Below, piece after piece: positions 28,380-35,475 of a stretch of 36,937 bases of DNA. This DNA is from Myxococcales bacterium (GTDB taxonomy: Bacteria > Myxococcota_A > UBA9160 > SMWR01), in contig JAOUNA010000010.1 in NCBI GenBank assembly GCA_029881215.1, positions 1 to 36,937 on the forward strand, written 5' to 3'. The translations under genes were made by a program, and so were the position numbers. Within the stretch, counting starts at the first letter, position 1, and each line of letters starts with the position of its first letter. The notes beneath the pieces are model-generated. The model did no database searches, was not told the origin of the DNA, and saw nothing but the letters and a program-made list of their open reading frames with translations.

Positions 28380-30437
28380 TCAGGGCTTGGGTCGGCGCTC
28401 GCCCCGTGACTTGGGTTGCGCGCCACCCGGCTGGCTCCCCCCGCTCGGCCGCTGGCGATCCGCTTGCGGCTTCGGCCCGGGGCGCTGCCGGTAGACGCGG
28501 TTCGCCGGCTCGCCCGGCAGATCGCGCGAAGGCCGCGGCGCCGCGTCGGGGCGGCGTTCGACCTTGCGCGTCGCGCTCGGCCGCTCGGGCCGCGTGTCGG
28601 CCGACGGCGGCTGCGACGCTTCACCGCGCCGCGGCTCGGCCGACGGAGCCGGTCGCGATGCTTGCGGCGGCGACGGCCGCTCGCGCTCGCCGGTTGCCTG
28701 CGAGCGCCTCGCTTCCGGCGCGGGCGGCGTCGCCCCTCCGGTCTCCTTCTCTTCTCGTGCGGTGCGGCGCGCTTCCTCCTGCTGCACATCCCGGTAGCGC
28801 GGTGCGGGCGGCGGCGCGCGGCGCTCGCTCTCGCTCTGCGTGCCGAAGGGCGGGCGCTGCGAGACGGAGATCCGTCGACCTTCCCGCGGCGGCTGCACCA
28901 CGCGGGTGGGCGGCGCAGCGCGCGCCGCGTCCTCCCGCACGCCGTCGCGCTTCGCCTGGGGCGCGGCGCGGCGCGGCTCGAGTCCCGCGACGCTCTTGAC
29001 GCGCGGCTCGCGCGTCGCCACCACCGAACGTTCCAGAAGCTCGCGCGGCGGCTTCTTGCCGGGCCGAGACGCGGCGCTCAGGCTCTCGCGCGCCGGCTTC
29101 ACCTCCAGATCGCCACGCACCGGCTCGAGCTTCTCGGTCTTCCTCCGGGCCAGACGCGCCTCCCCGACCGAACGGCGTCCGAACTGATCGCGATGCACGG
29201 CCACGACGGCATCGCGCACCCGCGCGTTGCCGTAGACGTTGATCTCGCGGGCGTGGATGACTGTCTTGCGCTCGATCACCACGTTGTTGACGATGCGCGG
29301 CCCGCCCCAGCCGGCCCAGCGCGGCACGCCGCGGACGCCGACCGGGCCCCACCACGGGATGAGCGGCTCGCCCCAGCTGAGTGCGACCCAGCCGAGCGTC
29401 GTCGGTCCTCCGATGGAGATGCCGATCGAGAAGCCCCCGCCCCCGTAGAAGGCCACCAGCGCCGGCGCGTAGTAGGGGCGCACCACGACGGGACCCGGAC
29501 ACCAGGCCCAGAAGCTCGAGACGTGTACCCAGCGTCCGTAGTGGAAAGGTGCCCAGCCCCAGGGCGCGGCGTCCACCCAGGTCCAGCCGTAGTACGGGTC
29601 GTACATCCAGCGTCCGGTGCTGTAGGGCGCCCAATCCACGGCGACGCCGCGCGGCACCCAGACCGCGCCGTAGGTCGGAATCAGGCGCCAGTCGCCGTAG
29701 GCGTCGAGCTCGGAGAGTCCGTACACGCTGGGCGTCACGTAGCGGGCGCTCACCGCGTCGATCTGGCGGTCGGTCCGCTCGTAGTTCCAGCGATCCCAGG
29801 CGTCGAGTTCGGGCGCGGCGTACGTCTCCACCTGCGGCGCCTCGAGGCCGCTCACCACCACCTGCTCGCTCGCCGCGATTGCGCCTGATGCACCTGCGGC
29901 GGGGGTCACGACGGCGCGCCCGCCCCGTCGGCTGATGAAGGTCGTGGTCTCGCCGTCGACCTCGACGCGGTAGTAGCCGGTGTGCTCGATGCTGAATGCC
30001 GCGTTGGGCGTGTCGATCTCGAAGGTCTGTCCGGAGCTCCGGCTGCGCAGGTCGAGGGAGACGTGGCCCGCCGTCACCCGCATCTGCAGGTAGTCCGGCT
30101 CCAGGCTCGTGAGGCCGAGCTGCGTGGCCTCGCCGGCGCGCATGAAGGCGCGCGCGCCGATCTGGATCTCCAGATTCGCCGCCTCGCCCGTGTAGAGCTC
30201 GTCGCCCGCGGCCAGCGCCACATTGATCTGAGCGGACGTCCACTCCTCGGCGCCGGGGCGCCAGAACGAGATCTCGCCGTCCGTGAAGGAGAGGCGCGGC
30301 GGCGTGAGCTCGAAGCCGATCGCCTCGTCGCCCGGCTCGAGCGCCGACGCGTCGACGGCCAGCAGCGCGACCAGCAGCGTGGCCCCGATCCAGCGTCCGG
30401 AATGTCGCGATGTCCGAGAGCGATGCTTCCAGAACAT
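28380..30437 (-). CDS. Exported FecR-like / DUF6600 protein with Pro/Arg-rich tail
   Basis: 685 residues. A signal peptide or N-terminal anchor (about 17-32, ending near ASALE) exports it. Residues about 70-170 resemble a FecR-like beta domain (AAGDELYTGEAANLEIQIG, SIEHTGYYRVEVDG). Residues about 245-310 contain the aromatic repeats typical of DUF6600: YGDWRLIPTYGAVWVP, STGRWMYDPYYGWTWVD and APWGWAPFHYGRW. The last 250 residues are a Pro/Arg/Glu-rich, probably disordered, tail (many PP, RR, AR). No catalytic motif. The FecR domain of signalling proteins is usually next to an ECF sigma gene; none is here, so a structural or envelope role is more likely. It is second in an operon, 13 nt after a small exported protein gene. 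The strongly repetitive tail makes frame errors possible, but the frame runs unbroken. Confidence 0.8.
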   Translation of the reverse strand: MFWKHRSRTSRHSGRWIGATLLVALLAVDASALEPGDEAIGFELTPPRLSFTDGEISFWRPGAEEWTSAQINVALAAGDELYTGEAANLEIQIGARAFMRAGEATQLGLTSLEPDYLQMRVTAGHVSLDLRSRSSGQTFEIDTPNAAFSIEHTGYYRVEVDGETTTFISRRGGRAVVTPAAGASGAIAASEQVVVSGLEAPQVETYAAPELDAWDRWNYERTDRQIDAVSARYVTPSVYGLSELDAYGDWRLIPTYGAVWVPRGVAVDWAPYSTGRWMYDPYYGWTWVDAAPWGWAPFHYGRWVHVSSFWAWCPGPVVVRPYYAPALVAFYGGGGFSIGISIGGPTTLGWVALSWGEPLIPWWGPVGVRGVPRWAGWGGPRIVNNVVIERKTVIHAREINVYGNARVRDAVVAVHRDQFGRRSVGEARLARRKTEKLEPVRGDLEVKPARESLSAASRPGKKPPRELLERSVVATREPRVKSVAGLEPRRAAPQAKRDGVREDAARAAPPTRVVQPPREGRRISVSQRPPFGTQSESERRAPPPAPRYRDVQQEEARRTAREEKETGGATPPAPEARRSQATGERERPSPPQASRPAPSAEPRRGEASQPPSADTRPERPSATRKVERRPDAAPRPSRDLPGEPANRVYRQRPGPKPQADRQRPSGGSQPGGAQPKSRGERRPKP

Positions 30438-30450
30438 GAGGAGCCCCCTT

Positions 30451-30822
30451 TCAGCGGGTCTGGCCCTCTCGATCGACGCCGCCCTCCACTCCGTAGGACA
30501 GAGCGCGGCCGAAGACCTCGAAGGGCGCGATGAGTGCGTAGTAGACGCCGTAGCGAAGCGCGAGACCGGTGACGTAGAACGGCGCGTAGATCACGCGCAT
30601 GGCCCGCGGCAGCGGCGGCGGATCGCGCCGCACGATCAGGACGGGCGGCGGCGGCTCCGGCGCATAGATCGGCGGCGGCGGTCCGTCGTGACCGGGCGGA
30701 GGGGGCGGGGGCCCGGCGAGCGCGCCCGAGGCTACGATCCAGCCCGCCATCAGCGCGGCGAGCGCCGCGCGCCGGCGACCGGACTTCGAGCCCGCGATGC
30801 ATCGACGTTCGAGAGAACGCAT
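30451..30822 (-). CDS. Small proline-rich exported protein
   Basis: 123 residues. A hydrophobic segment (about 18-36, ending GALAG) after several Arg/Lys acts as a signal peptide or anchor. A run of prolines (38-74, with blocks GPPPPPPGHDGPPPP and EPPPPVLIVRRDPPPLP) is followed by a conserved-looking aromatic helix, YVTGLALRYGVYYALIAPFEVFGRAL, quoted here in part (TGLALRYGVYY and APFEVFGRALSYG). The latter suggests membrane association. I do not recognise a named family. It lies 13 nt upstream of the DUF6600 gene and probably works with it in the envelope. The 257 nt before it (30823-31079) hold no clear promoter or gene. Confidence 0.65.
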   Translation of the reverse strand: MRSLERRCIAGSKSGRRRAALAALMAGWIVASGALAGPPPPPPGHDGPPPPIYAPEPPPPVLIVRRDPPPLPRAMRVIYAPFYVTGLALRYGVYYALIAPFEVFGRALSYGVEGGVDREGQTR

Positions 30823-31079
30823 GGAAGACCCCGCAGGCCTTCGACGGCGGCGCCCCGCTGAGATTCATCCGGGTCGTTTCGCGCCAGGGGGCAAGTCCCG
30901 TTCGCGCGGAGCCTGCCGTTCCGTCGCAGCTCGCTGAGACGCGGAGAATCTAGCGCGCTTCGGCGACCCGAGACGCCGCCGTGTGCGGAGCCGCGCCACC
31001 TCCAGAGCGACGGGAAGAGCACCCTGGCCCCGCTCCATCCCCAGCGGATCGCGCGGCGCGCGCCGGATCGGCTTCGCGG

Positions 31080-31559
31080 CTAGGCGAACAACGCCTCCAG
31101 CTCGCGCAGGTAGCCCTGCGCGCCCGGATCGCCCTCAGCCGGCGCCCAGGGGGCGCGTTCGCTGGCTTCGAGGGCCGCGTAGGGTCCCGCCTTGGCCTCG
31201 AAGAAGACGGAGCCCGGCTCGAGCGCCACGAGCGTGTGGTAGGTGCCGCGCGGAATGTTCGCGCCCAGCACCTCGCCTCCCGCGCGCGCCAGCGCGCTGC
31301 GTGTCACGGTGCCCGCGGCGTCGAAGAAGACGAGGCCGAAGGCGCCCCGCAGCACCACCAGGGTCTCGTCCTTGCGCGCCGCGAGGTGGCGATGCGGCTG
31401 GATGTAGGAGCCCGGCTCGACCGCGTTCAGCAGCCGGTCGGCGCCTTCGGCACCCGGCTCGTGGAAGTTGTGATTCTTCCGGCGCCGCGCGCCGCGCGAG
31501 GCCTCCCGCGTGATCCCGTTGAGCAGCGCGGCGCCGATCAGCTCGACTTCCCCGTTCAT
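31080..31559 (-). CDS. WbuC-type cupin metalloprotein
   Basis: 159-residue single-domain cupin of the WbuC family. The metal site is seen as His56 and His58 in SYIQPHRH, Glu65 in KDETLVVLRG and His108 in IPRGTYHTL, and the family pattern VALEPGSVFFEAKAGPY follows. WbuC proteins are often near O-antigen or other polysaccharide genes but their reaction is not firmly known; no O-antigen genes are seen here. The ATG lies 13 nt after the stop of the patatin lipoprotein gene and is preceded by GAGG, so they are co-transcribed. Full-length for the family. Confidence 0.85.
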   Translation of the reverse strand: MNGEVELIGAALLNGITREASRGARRRKNHNFHEPGAEGADRLLNAVEPGSYIQPHRHLAARKDETLVVLRGAFGLVFFDAAGTVTRSALARAGGEVLGANIPRGTYHTLVALEPGSVFFEAKAGPYAALEASERAPWAPAEGDPGAQGYLRELEALFA

Positions 31560-31572
31560 GCGCGCGCGCGCC

Positions 31573-32907
31573 TCACTGCAGCTCTCGCAGCAGCGCCTGG
31601 AATTCTTCCGACTCGCGCACCAGGCGCCGGCCCGCCTCGCGCAGCCGCTCGACCTGCTGGTCGCTCAGTGAGAAGCTCGTGGGGAGGCGCTTGAAGTAGC
31701 TGCGCTCGCCGGCGTCGTCGAAGTCGTCGAAGCTCACGTCGATCAGGTGGGTCTTCACGCGCCGCTCCGCCGTGGACAGCTCTCGCGCCCACGCGCGCAG
31801 GGCGCTGTCCGTCAGGACCAGCGTCTCGAAGTTGTAGCGGCGGATCTGCGAGCCGGAGACGGAGTTCATCAGCGCGGCGAAGGAAGGCGCCGCGGCGCTC
31901 AGGTCGATCCCCGGATCCGGGTCGGTCTCGGCGTCCACGATGATCACGGCGATGCGGTCGGGCAGCGCGATCCTGCTGTACGCGCTGGCGGACTCCACGC
32001 CTCCCGCGGCCGAGACCGACTCGAGCAGGGCGCGCATGCCGAGATTGTCCGAGATGCCGCCATCCACCAGGTGGATGTAGGGCCGCTCTTTCGCATTCAT
32101 GTAGGAAGCGAGCGCCTGCGCGGCCTGATAGCGGCGCGGATCCGAGGTGCGACTCTTGAGGGCCTGGGCCATCCACTCCGGGGCCTGGAAGGCGCAGCGA
32201 CCGGCGAAGTTCTGAAGCGTGACCGGGCTCAGCAGCACCGGGACCGCGGAGGACGCAGCGACCGCGCGTGAGACCGGAAAGGCTTCGAGGTCGGAGCAGA
32301 TCAGATTGAACTGCCCGGGCACGAAGGTGAAGCGGAAGCCGCGCGAGAGGTCCGTCGCATTGATGTAGATGGTGGGACCGGCCGCCGCATGGAGATCGCC
32401 GAAGGTGGCCCCGTCGAAGAGTGTCCGGTCGTAGTACTGGGCGGCGAGCTCGCTGCGGTTCAGGTAGGGGGTCAGGAGGCGCAGCAGGTTCTTGGGGCGC
32501 AGCGCCTGGAGGAGCAGCGCCCCCTGCACGTTCTTCCGGAGGAAGCGTGCTTCGAAGTCCTCGAAGGTGCGCTCGCCGAAGAGTCCGTAGTAGGCCGCCG
32601 TGAAGCTCCCGCCCGAAACTCCGCTGATGGCGTCGACCTCGTCGAGCAGGCGCCGCGGCTCGCCGCTCGCTCCGATCTGTGTGTCGCGCAGCTCCTCGAG
32701 CACGCCGTAGGCGAAGGCCGCCGCCCGGGTTCCTCCGCCGGAGAAGGCCAGATACAGGTACACGTCTCCAACGGGGCCCGGCCTGCTGGCGGGTTGGAAC
32801 GTGTAGGGACGGCCGGTTTCGGGTTCGAGCGCCACGTTCGCCGGCCGGAATCCCATACATCCGGAGGCGAGCAGGGCCATCAACGCCAGCGCCAGCACGA
32901 CACGCAT
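31573..32907 (-). CDS. Patatin-like phospholipase lipoprotein
   Basis: 444-residue lipoprotein with a patatin (Ser/Asp dyad) acyl-hydrolase domain. The lipobox LLASGC places the lipidated cysteine at residue 17. The oxyanion-hole loop is SGGGTRAAAF (56-65), the nucleophile Ser98 lies in GVSGGS and Asp282 in VDGGISDN completes the dyad. It probably acts on membrane lipids or lipid-like esters in the periplasm or on the outer membrane. An Arg-rich C-terminal region (about 370-444) follows the catalytic domain. The ATG at 32907 is preceded by AGGAG at good spacing; longer upstream reading frames lack hydrophobic signal features. First of two genes with the WbuC-type cupin. Confidence 0.88.
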   Translation of the reverse strand: MRVVLALALMALLASGCMGFRPANVALEPETGRPYTFQPASRPGPVGDVYLYLAFSGGGTRAAAFAYGVLEELRDTQIGASGEPRRLLDEVDAISGVSGGSFTAAYYGLFGERTFEDFEARFLRKNVQGALLLQALRPKNLLRLLTPYLNRSELAAQYYDRTLFDGATFGDLHAAAGPTIYINATDLSRGFRFTFVPGQFNLICSDLEAFPVSRAVAASSAVPVLLSPVTLQNFAGRCAFQAPEWMAQALKSRTSDPRRYQAAQALASYMNAKERPYIHLVDGGISDNLGMRALLESVSAAGGVESASAYSRIALPDRIAVIIVDAETDPDPGIDLSAAAPSFAALMNSVSGSQIRRYNFETLVLTDSALRAWARELSTAERRVKTHLIDVSFDDFDDAGERSYFKRLPTSFSLSDQQVERLREAGRRLVRESEEFQALLRELQ

Positions 32908-32958
32908 CTCGGCTCCTCTTGCGCGCACCGCTTCGCGCGCGCCTCCGTAGGATCTCAA

Positions 32959-32968
32959 ACGCATGCGT
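32959..32968. promoter_or_regulatory. Palindrome upstream of the patatin gene
   Basis: ACGCATGCGT is a perfect 10-bp palindrome about 52-61 nt before the patatin ATG, flanked by CCGTA and TACGG and by two copies of GGATCT. It may be an operator for the patatin-cupin unit. The rest of the 230-nt gap (32908-33137) shows no clear gene. Confidence 0.25.
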
Positions 32969-33137
32969 ACGGATCTTGCTTCGCGGCATCGCACGGGCGA
33001 CCACCCGGTCGAAGCGCCGGAAGGACGCGTAGCAGCCGTGCACTTGCTTGTCCAAGCGCGCCACGGCGCGGAAGAGGGCGTGCTCATACGCGACCAGCCT
33101 GCCTGCGCGTTCGACGCCGGCACGCCGCAGCGCGGCA

Positions 33138-34100
33138 TCAGGCGGGCGCCGCGCACGCGCAGTCCGGCGGCGCAGCGGGCTGCTGCGCGAGATTCATGCG
33201 CTGCAGCGACGCGGTGCGCTCGGCCGCGCAGCGCGTGCAGACCGTGAACGCATCGAGATCCCAGAGGTCTGCGAAGACGCGCCCGCTTCCCGATCGCGCT
33301 GCCGACGCCAGCCCGTGCGCGAGGGCCGCGTGGAGCTCGGCCAGGCTCGGTCTCGCGTAGACGCCCTCGCGCTCGAGCTCGTCCACGATGCCATTTCCCG
33401 GGCGCACCGGAATCAAGACGCAGCACTCGACGCCGATCGAGAGCGCGTAGTCGACGGAGCGTTCGGCCCAGTGCACGGCTTCGTCCCCTCGATGTCCGGG
33501 CGGCCCGAGCAGGATGAATGCGCGCACCTTCACGCCGCAGTCCGAGAGAAATCGCGTGGCCCTCTCGAAGTCGTCGAGTGTCATGTGCTGCTTGAGCTGG
33601 GGCAGCAGGATGGGATCGACCGTCTCGAGCCCCATCGCCACCTCGAGCCTCACCGGGGCGATCTGCGCGGCGAACTCCGCGCAGCGTTGGTCGACCAGCC
33701 GCGGATGACACTCCACGATGAGCGTCTCTCTGCCTTCGACGAGCGCGGCGATGCGGGGCCACTCGCTCCTCTTGATCGCGCGCGCGTCGAAGAAGCTGCC
33801 CGAGTTGTAGAGCTTGACGTGGGGCGCGTGGGGCAGTCGCGCGAGCGCCCACGCGAGCTGCTCGGCGGCCGTTGCGGCGGGCGCCCGTTCGCCTGTGGTG
33901 TGCTTCCAGAGGTCGCACACCAGGCAGCGGTAGGGGCACTCCCGATTGGTGACGAAGACCGTGGCCACAGCCTCCACGTGTCCTGACGCGGATCGCTCCG
34001 GCTCCACGAAGCAGGCGTAGGGCTTCGTGGAGTCCGGCGCTGCGTGCGGACCGCGCGCCGCCAGGGTCGCCCGGTCAGCGGGCTGCGGCAGCTCGGGCAT
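33138..34100 (-). CDS. Radical SAM protein, Elp3-like
   Basis: 320-residue radical S-adenosylmethionine enzyme. The [4Fe-4S] cluster motif CxxxCxxC is C55, C59, C62 in ECPYRCLVCDLW. The barrel has VRLEVAMGLETVDPILLPQL (about 152-171) and VRAFILLGPPGHRGDEAVHW, similar to the Elp3/archaeosine-partner group of radical SAM proteins. A C-terminal Cys-rich tail (CTRC and CAC) could bind a further cluster or zinc. It overlaps the asparagine-synthase-like gene by 26 nt (its ATG at 34100 lies before that stop), indicating coupling. It might act on the same product; substrate unknown. I do not call it an archaeosine or tRNA enzyme because the partner genes are absent. Confidence 0.75.
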   Translation of the reverse strand: MPELPQPADRATLAARGPHAAPDSTKPYACFVEPERSASGHVEAVATVFVTNRECPYRCLVCDLWKHTTGERAPAATAAEQLAWALARLPHAPHVKLYNSGSFFDARAIKRSEWPRIAALVEGRETLIVECHPRLVDQRCAEFAAQIAPVRLEVAMGLETVDPILLPQLKQHMTLDDFERATRFLSDCGVKVRAFILLGPPGHRGDEAVHWAERSVDYALSIGVECCVLIPVRPGNGIVDELEREGVYARPSLAELHAALAHGLASAARSGSGRVFADLWDLDAFTVCTRCAAERTASLQRMNLAQQPAAPPDCACAAPA

Positions 34101-35424
34101 CGTGGATCGATTGGAAGGCGACGCGATAGGCCGCCGGGTCGAGCGGCAGCCGATCCTTCAGGATGCTGTCGCTCACGACCCCGTGCTGGAAACGGCGCTT
34201 CGGGAAGATCGGCATGTCCAGGCCGGTGAGCGCTCGAATGCCCCGGCGCACGATCTCACCCTTGAGGGGGTACAGCTTCTCGGGGCTCCAGTCCGTGAGC
34301 TCGATGAAGGGGATGCCCTCGGAGACCTCCACGACGTTCGGCAGGCTGAGCGGGCTGAAGCCCCGGAAGCCGTAGTGCTCGAGCGGTGCATGGCTGCGCG
34401 TGCAGCCGCGGCTCAGGCCGCCGGAGTACGTGAGCGAGTGCTTGATCGAGTCGACTCCCCAGCCCTCGTGGTAGAGCATGAGATTGTTGAGCACGCTGCG
34501 GATCGTGAGCTCCGGGTTCTCTTCGATGGGGTAGTCCTTCAGATTCTCGTCTCCGCCGTCTCCGTCGACGAGATGGCGCAAGCTCGGATACCGCTCGCGG
34601 ATTCCCCGGCACAGCGCGAGGGTCATGGCTCCGGCCTGGATGTCCAGCGGCTTGTAGTCTTCCACGATGCGGATGGTCTCGTGCAGGTCGATGTACTCGA
34701 GCGGCACATCGATGGGCTCGTGGTAGAGCTGCAGGTCCAACTCGGCGAGGAACCGGCGCGCCTGCTCGAGATCGTCGCCCCGCGCGCCCACGCTGAGCGT
34801 GAAGACCTTCAGGCGCGCGAGATTCAAGCCGAGCTCGCACATCTGGTGGTAGAGGACGAGAAAGACCGCGCCACTGTCGATGCCGCCCGAGAAGGAGACG
34901 CCGATCGATTCGCTCGCTGGGAGGCTCACCAGCCACTTGCGGATCTCTCCGGCGAGGCAGCCGATGTATCGCGCGCCGATCTCGTTCAAGTCGCCCGGCA
35001 TGGTGTTGCGCCGGGGCGCGAAGAAGCGCTGGTAGGTGGGGTTGGGATCGGGACAGCCGACGAGCGCGATCTCCGTGACGTGGTGTGCCGGGACCATGCG
35101 CGTGTAGCTCGGGTGGAACTGATTGCCGAGTCCGCGGTCGTCGAGCCACTGCCGGATGGCGTCGATGCGGTGGGTGACGAGCAGGGCGGGCCCTTCGCTC
35201 TGTTTGACGATGAAGTAACGCATGGGGAGCTGAAGCGAGCGGGCCATGCGCACCACGTGGCCGTGCCTCGCCACGATTGCGAAGTGGCCCTCGATCTCGC
35301 GCACGCGAGCGACGTCGCCGCTCTGGACCCGACTGCGAGCCTCTTCGAGCGACATGCCGAAGATGAGGTTGGCGCCGGGATCGGTGAGGTCGAAGACCTC
35401 GTGGAGATGCTGTGTCTGGATCAC
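34075..35424 (-). CDS. Asparagine-synthase-like ATP-dependent ligase without glutaminase cysteine
   Basis: 449 residues. The C-terminal asparagine-synthase domain has the PP-loop SFSGGIDSG (177-185) and DGDGGDEN (287-294), so it should activate a carboxylate by adenylation and form an amide. The N-terminal domain (about 20-135) resembles a class II glutaminase fold, but the obligatory catalytic Cys2 is missing (GTG start gives Met-Ile-Gln), so it cannot release ammonia from glutamine by that mechanism. This is the situation in beta-lactam synthetases, lasso-peptide cyclases and related ligases, where another amine is the nucleophile. The GTG at 35424 has GAGGAG 8 nt upstream. It lies 51 nt after a CRTAC1/UnbV-type gene and overlaps the radical SAM gene, so the three may form a biosynthetic unit. 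True asparagine synthase is unlikely. Confidence 0.8.
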   Translation of the reverse strand: MIQTQHLHEVFDLTDPGANLIFGMSLEEARSRVQSGDVARVREIEGHFAIVARHGHVVRMARSLQLPMRYFIVKQSEGPALLVTHRIDAIRQWLDDRGLGNQFHPSYTRMVPAHHVTEIALVGCPDPNPTYQRFFAPRRNTMPGDLNEIGARYIGCLAGEIRKWLVSLPASESIGVSFSGGIDSGAVFLVLYHQMCELGLNLARLKVFTLSVGARGDDLEQARRFLAELDLQLYHEPIDVPLEYIDLHETIRIVEDYKPLDIQAGAMTLALCRGIRERYPSLRHLVDGDGGDENLKDYPIEENPELTIRSVLNNLMLYHEGWGVDSIKHSLTYSGGLSRGCTRSHAPLEHYGFRGFSPLSLPNVVEVSEGIPFIELTDWSPEKLYPLKGEIVRRGIRALTGLDMPIFPKRRFQHGVVSDSILKDRLPLDPAAYRVAFQSIHDARAAAAR

Positions 35425-35475
35425 GGTACTCTCCTCGCCGCATGTGGGGTCAGGGGCAGCGGCGAAGCACGAGGA

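Noticed and set aside
33138-34100. Radical SAM protein as archaeosine-synthase partner
   Set aside because: Similarity is limited to the Elp3-like barrel; no ArcS or queuine-pathway gene is near.
34075-35424. Gene as ordinary asparagine synthase asnB
   Set aside because: The catalytic Cys2 is missing and the length (449) is short of the usual 500-630 residues.
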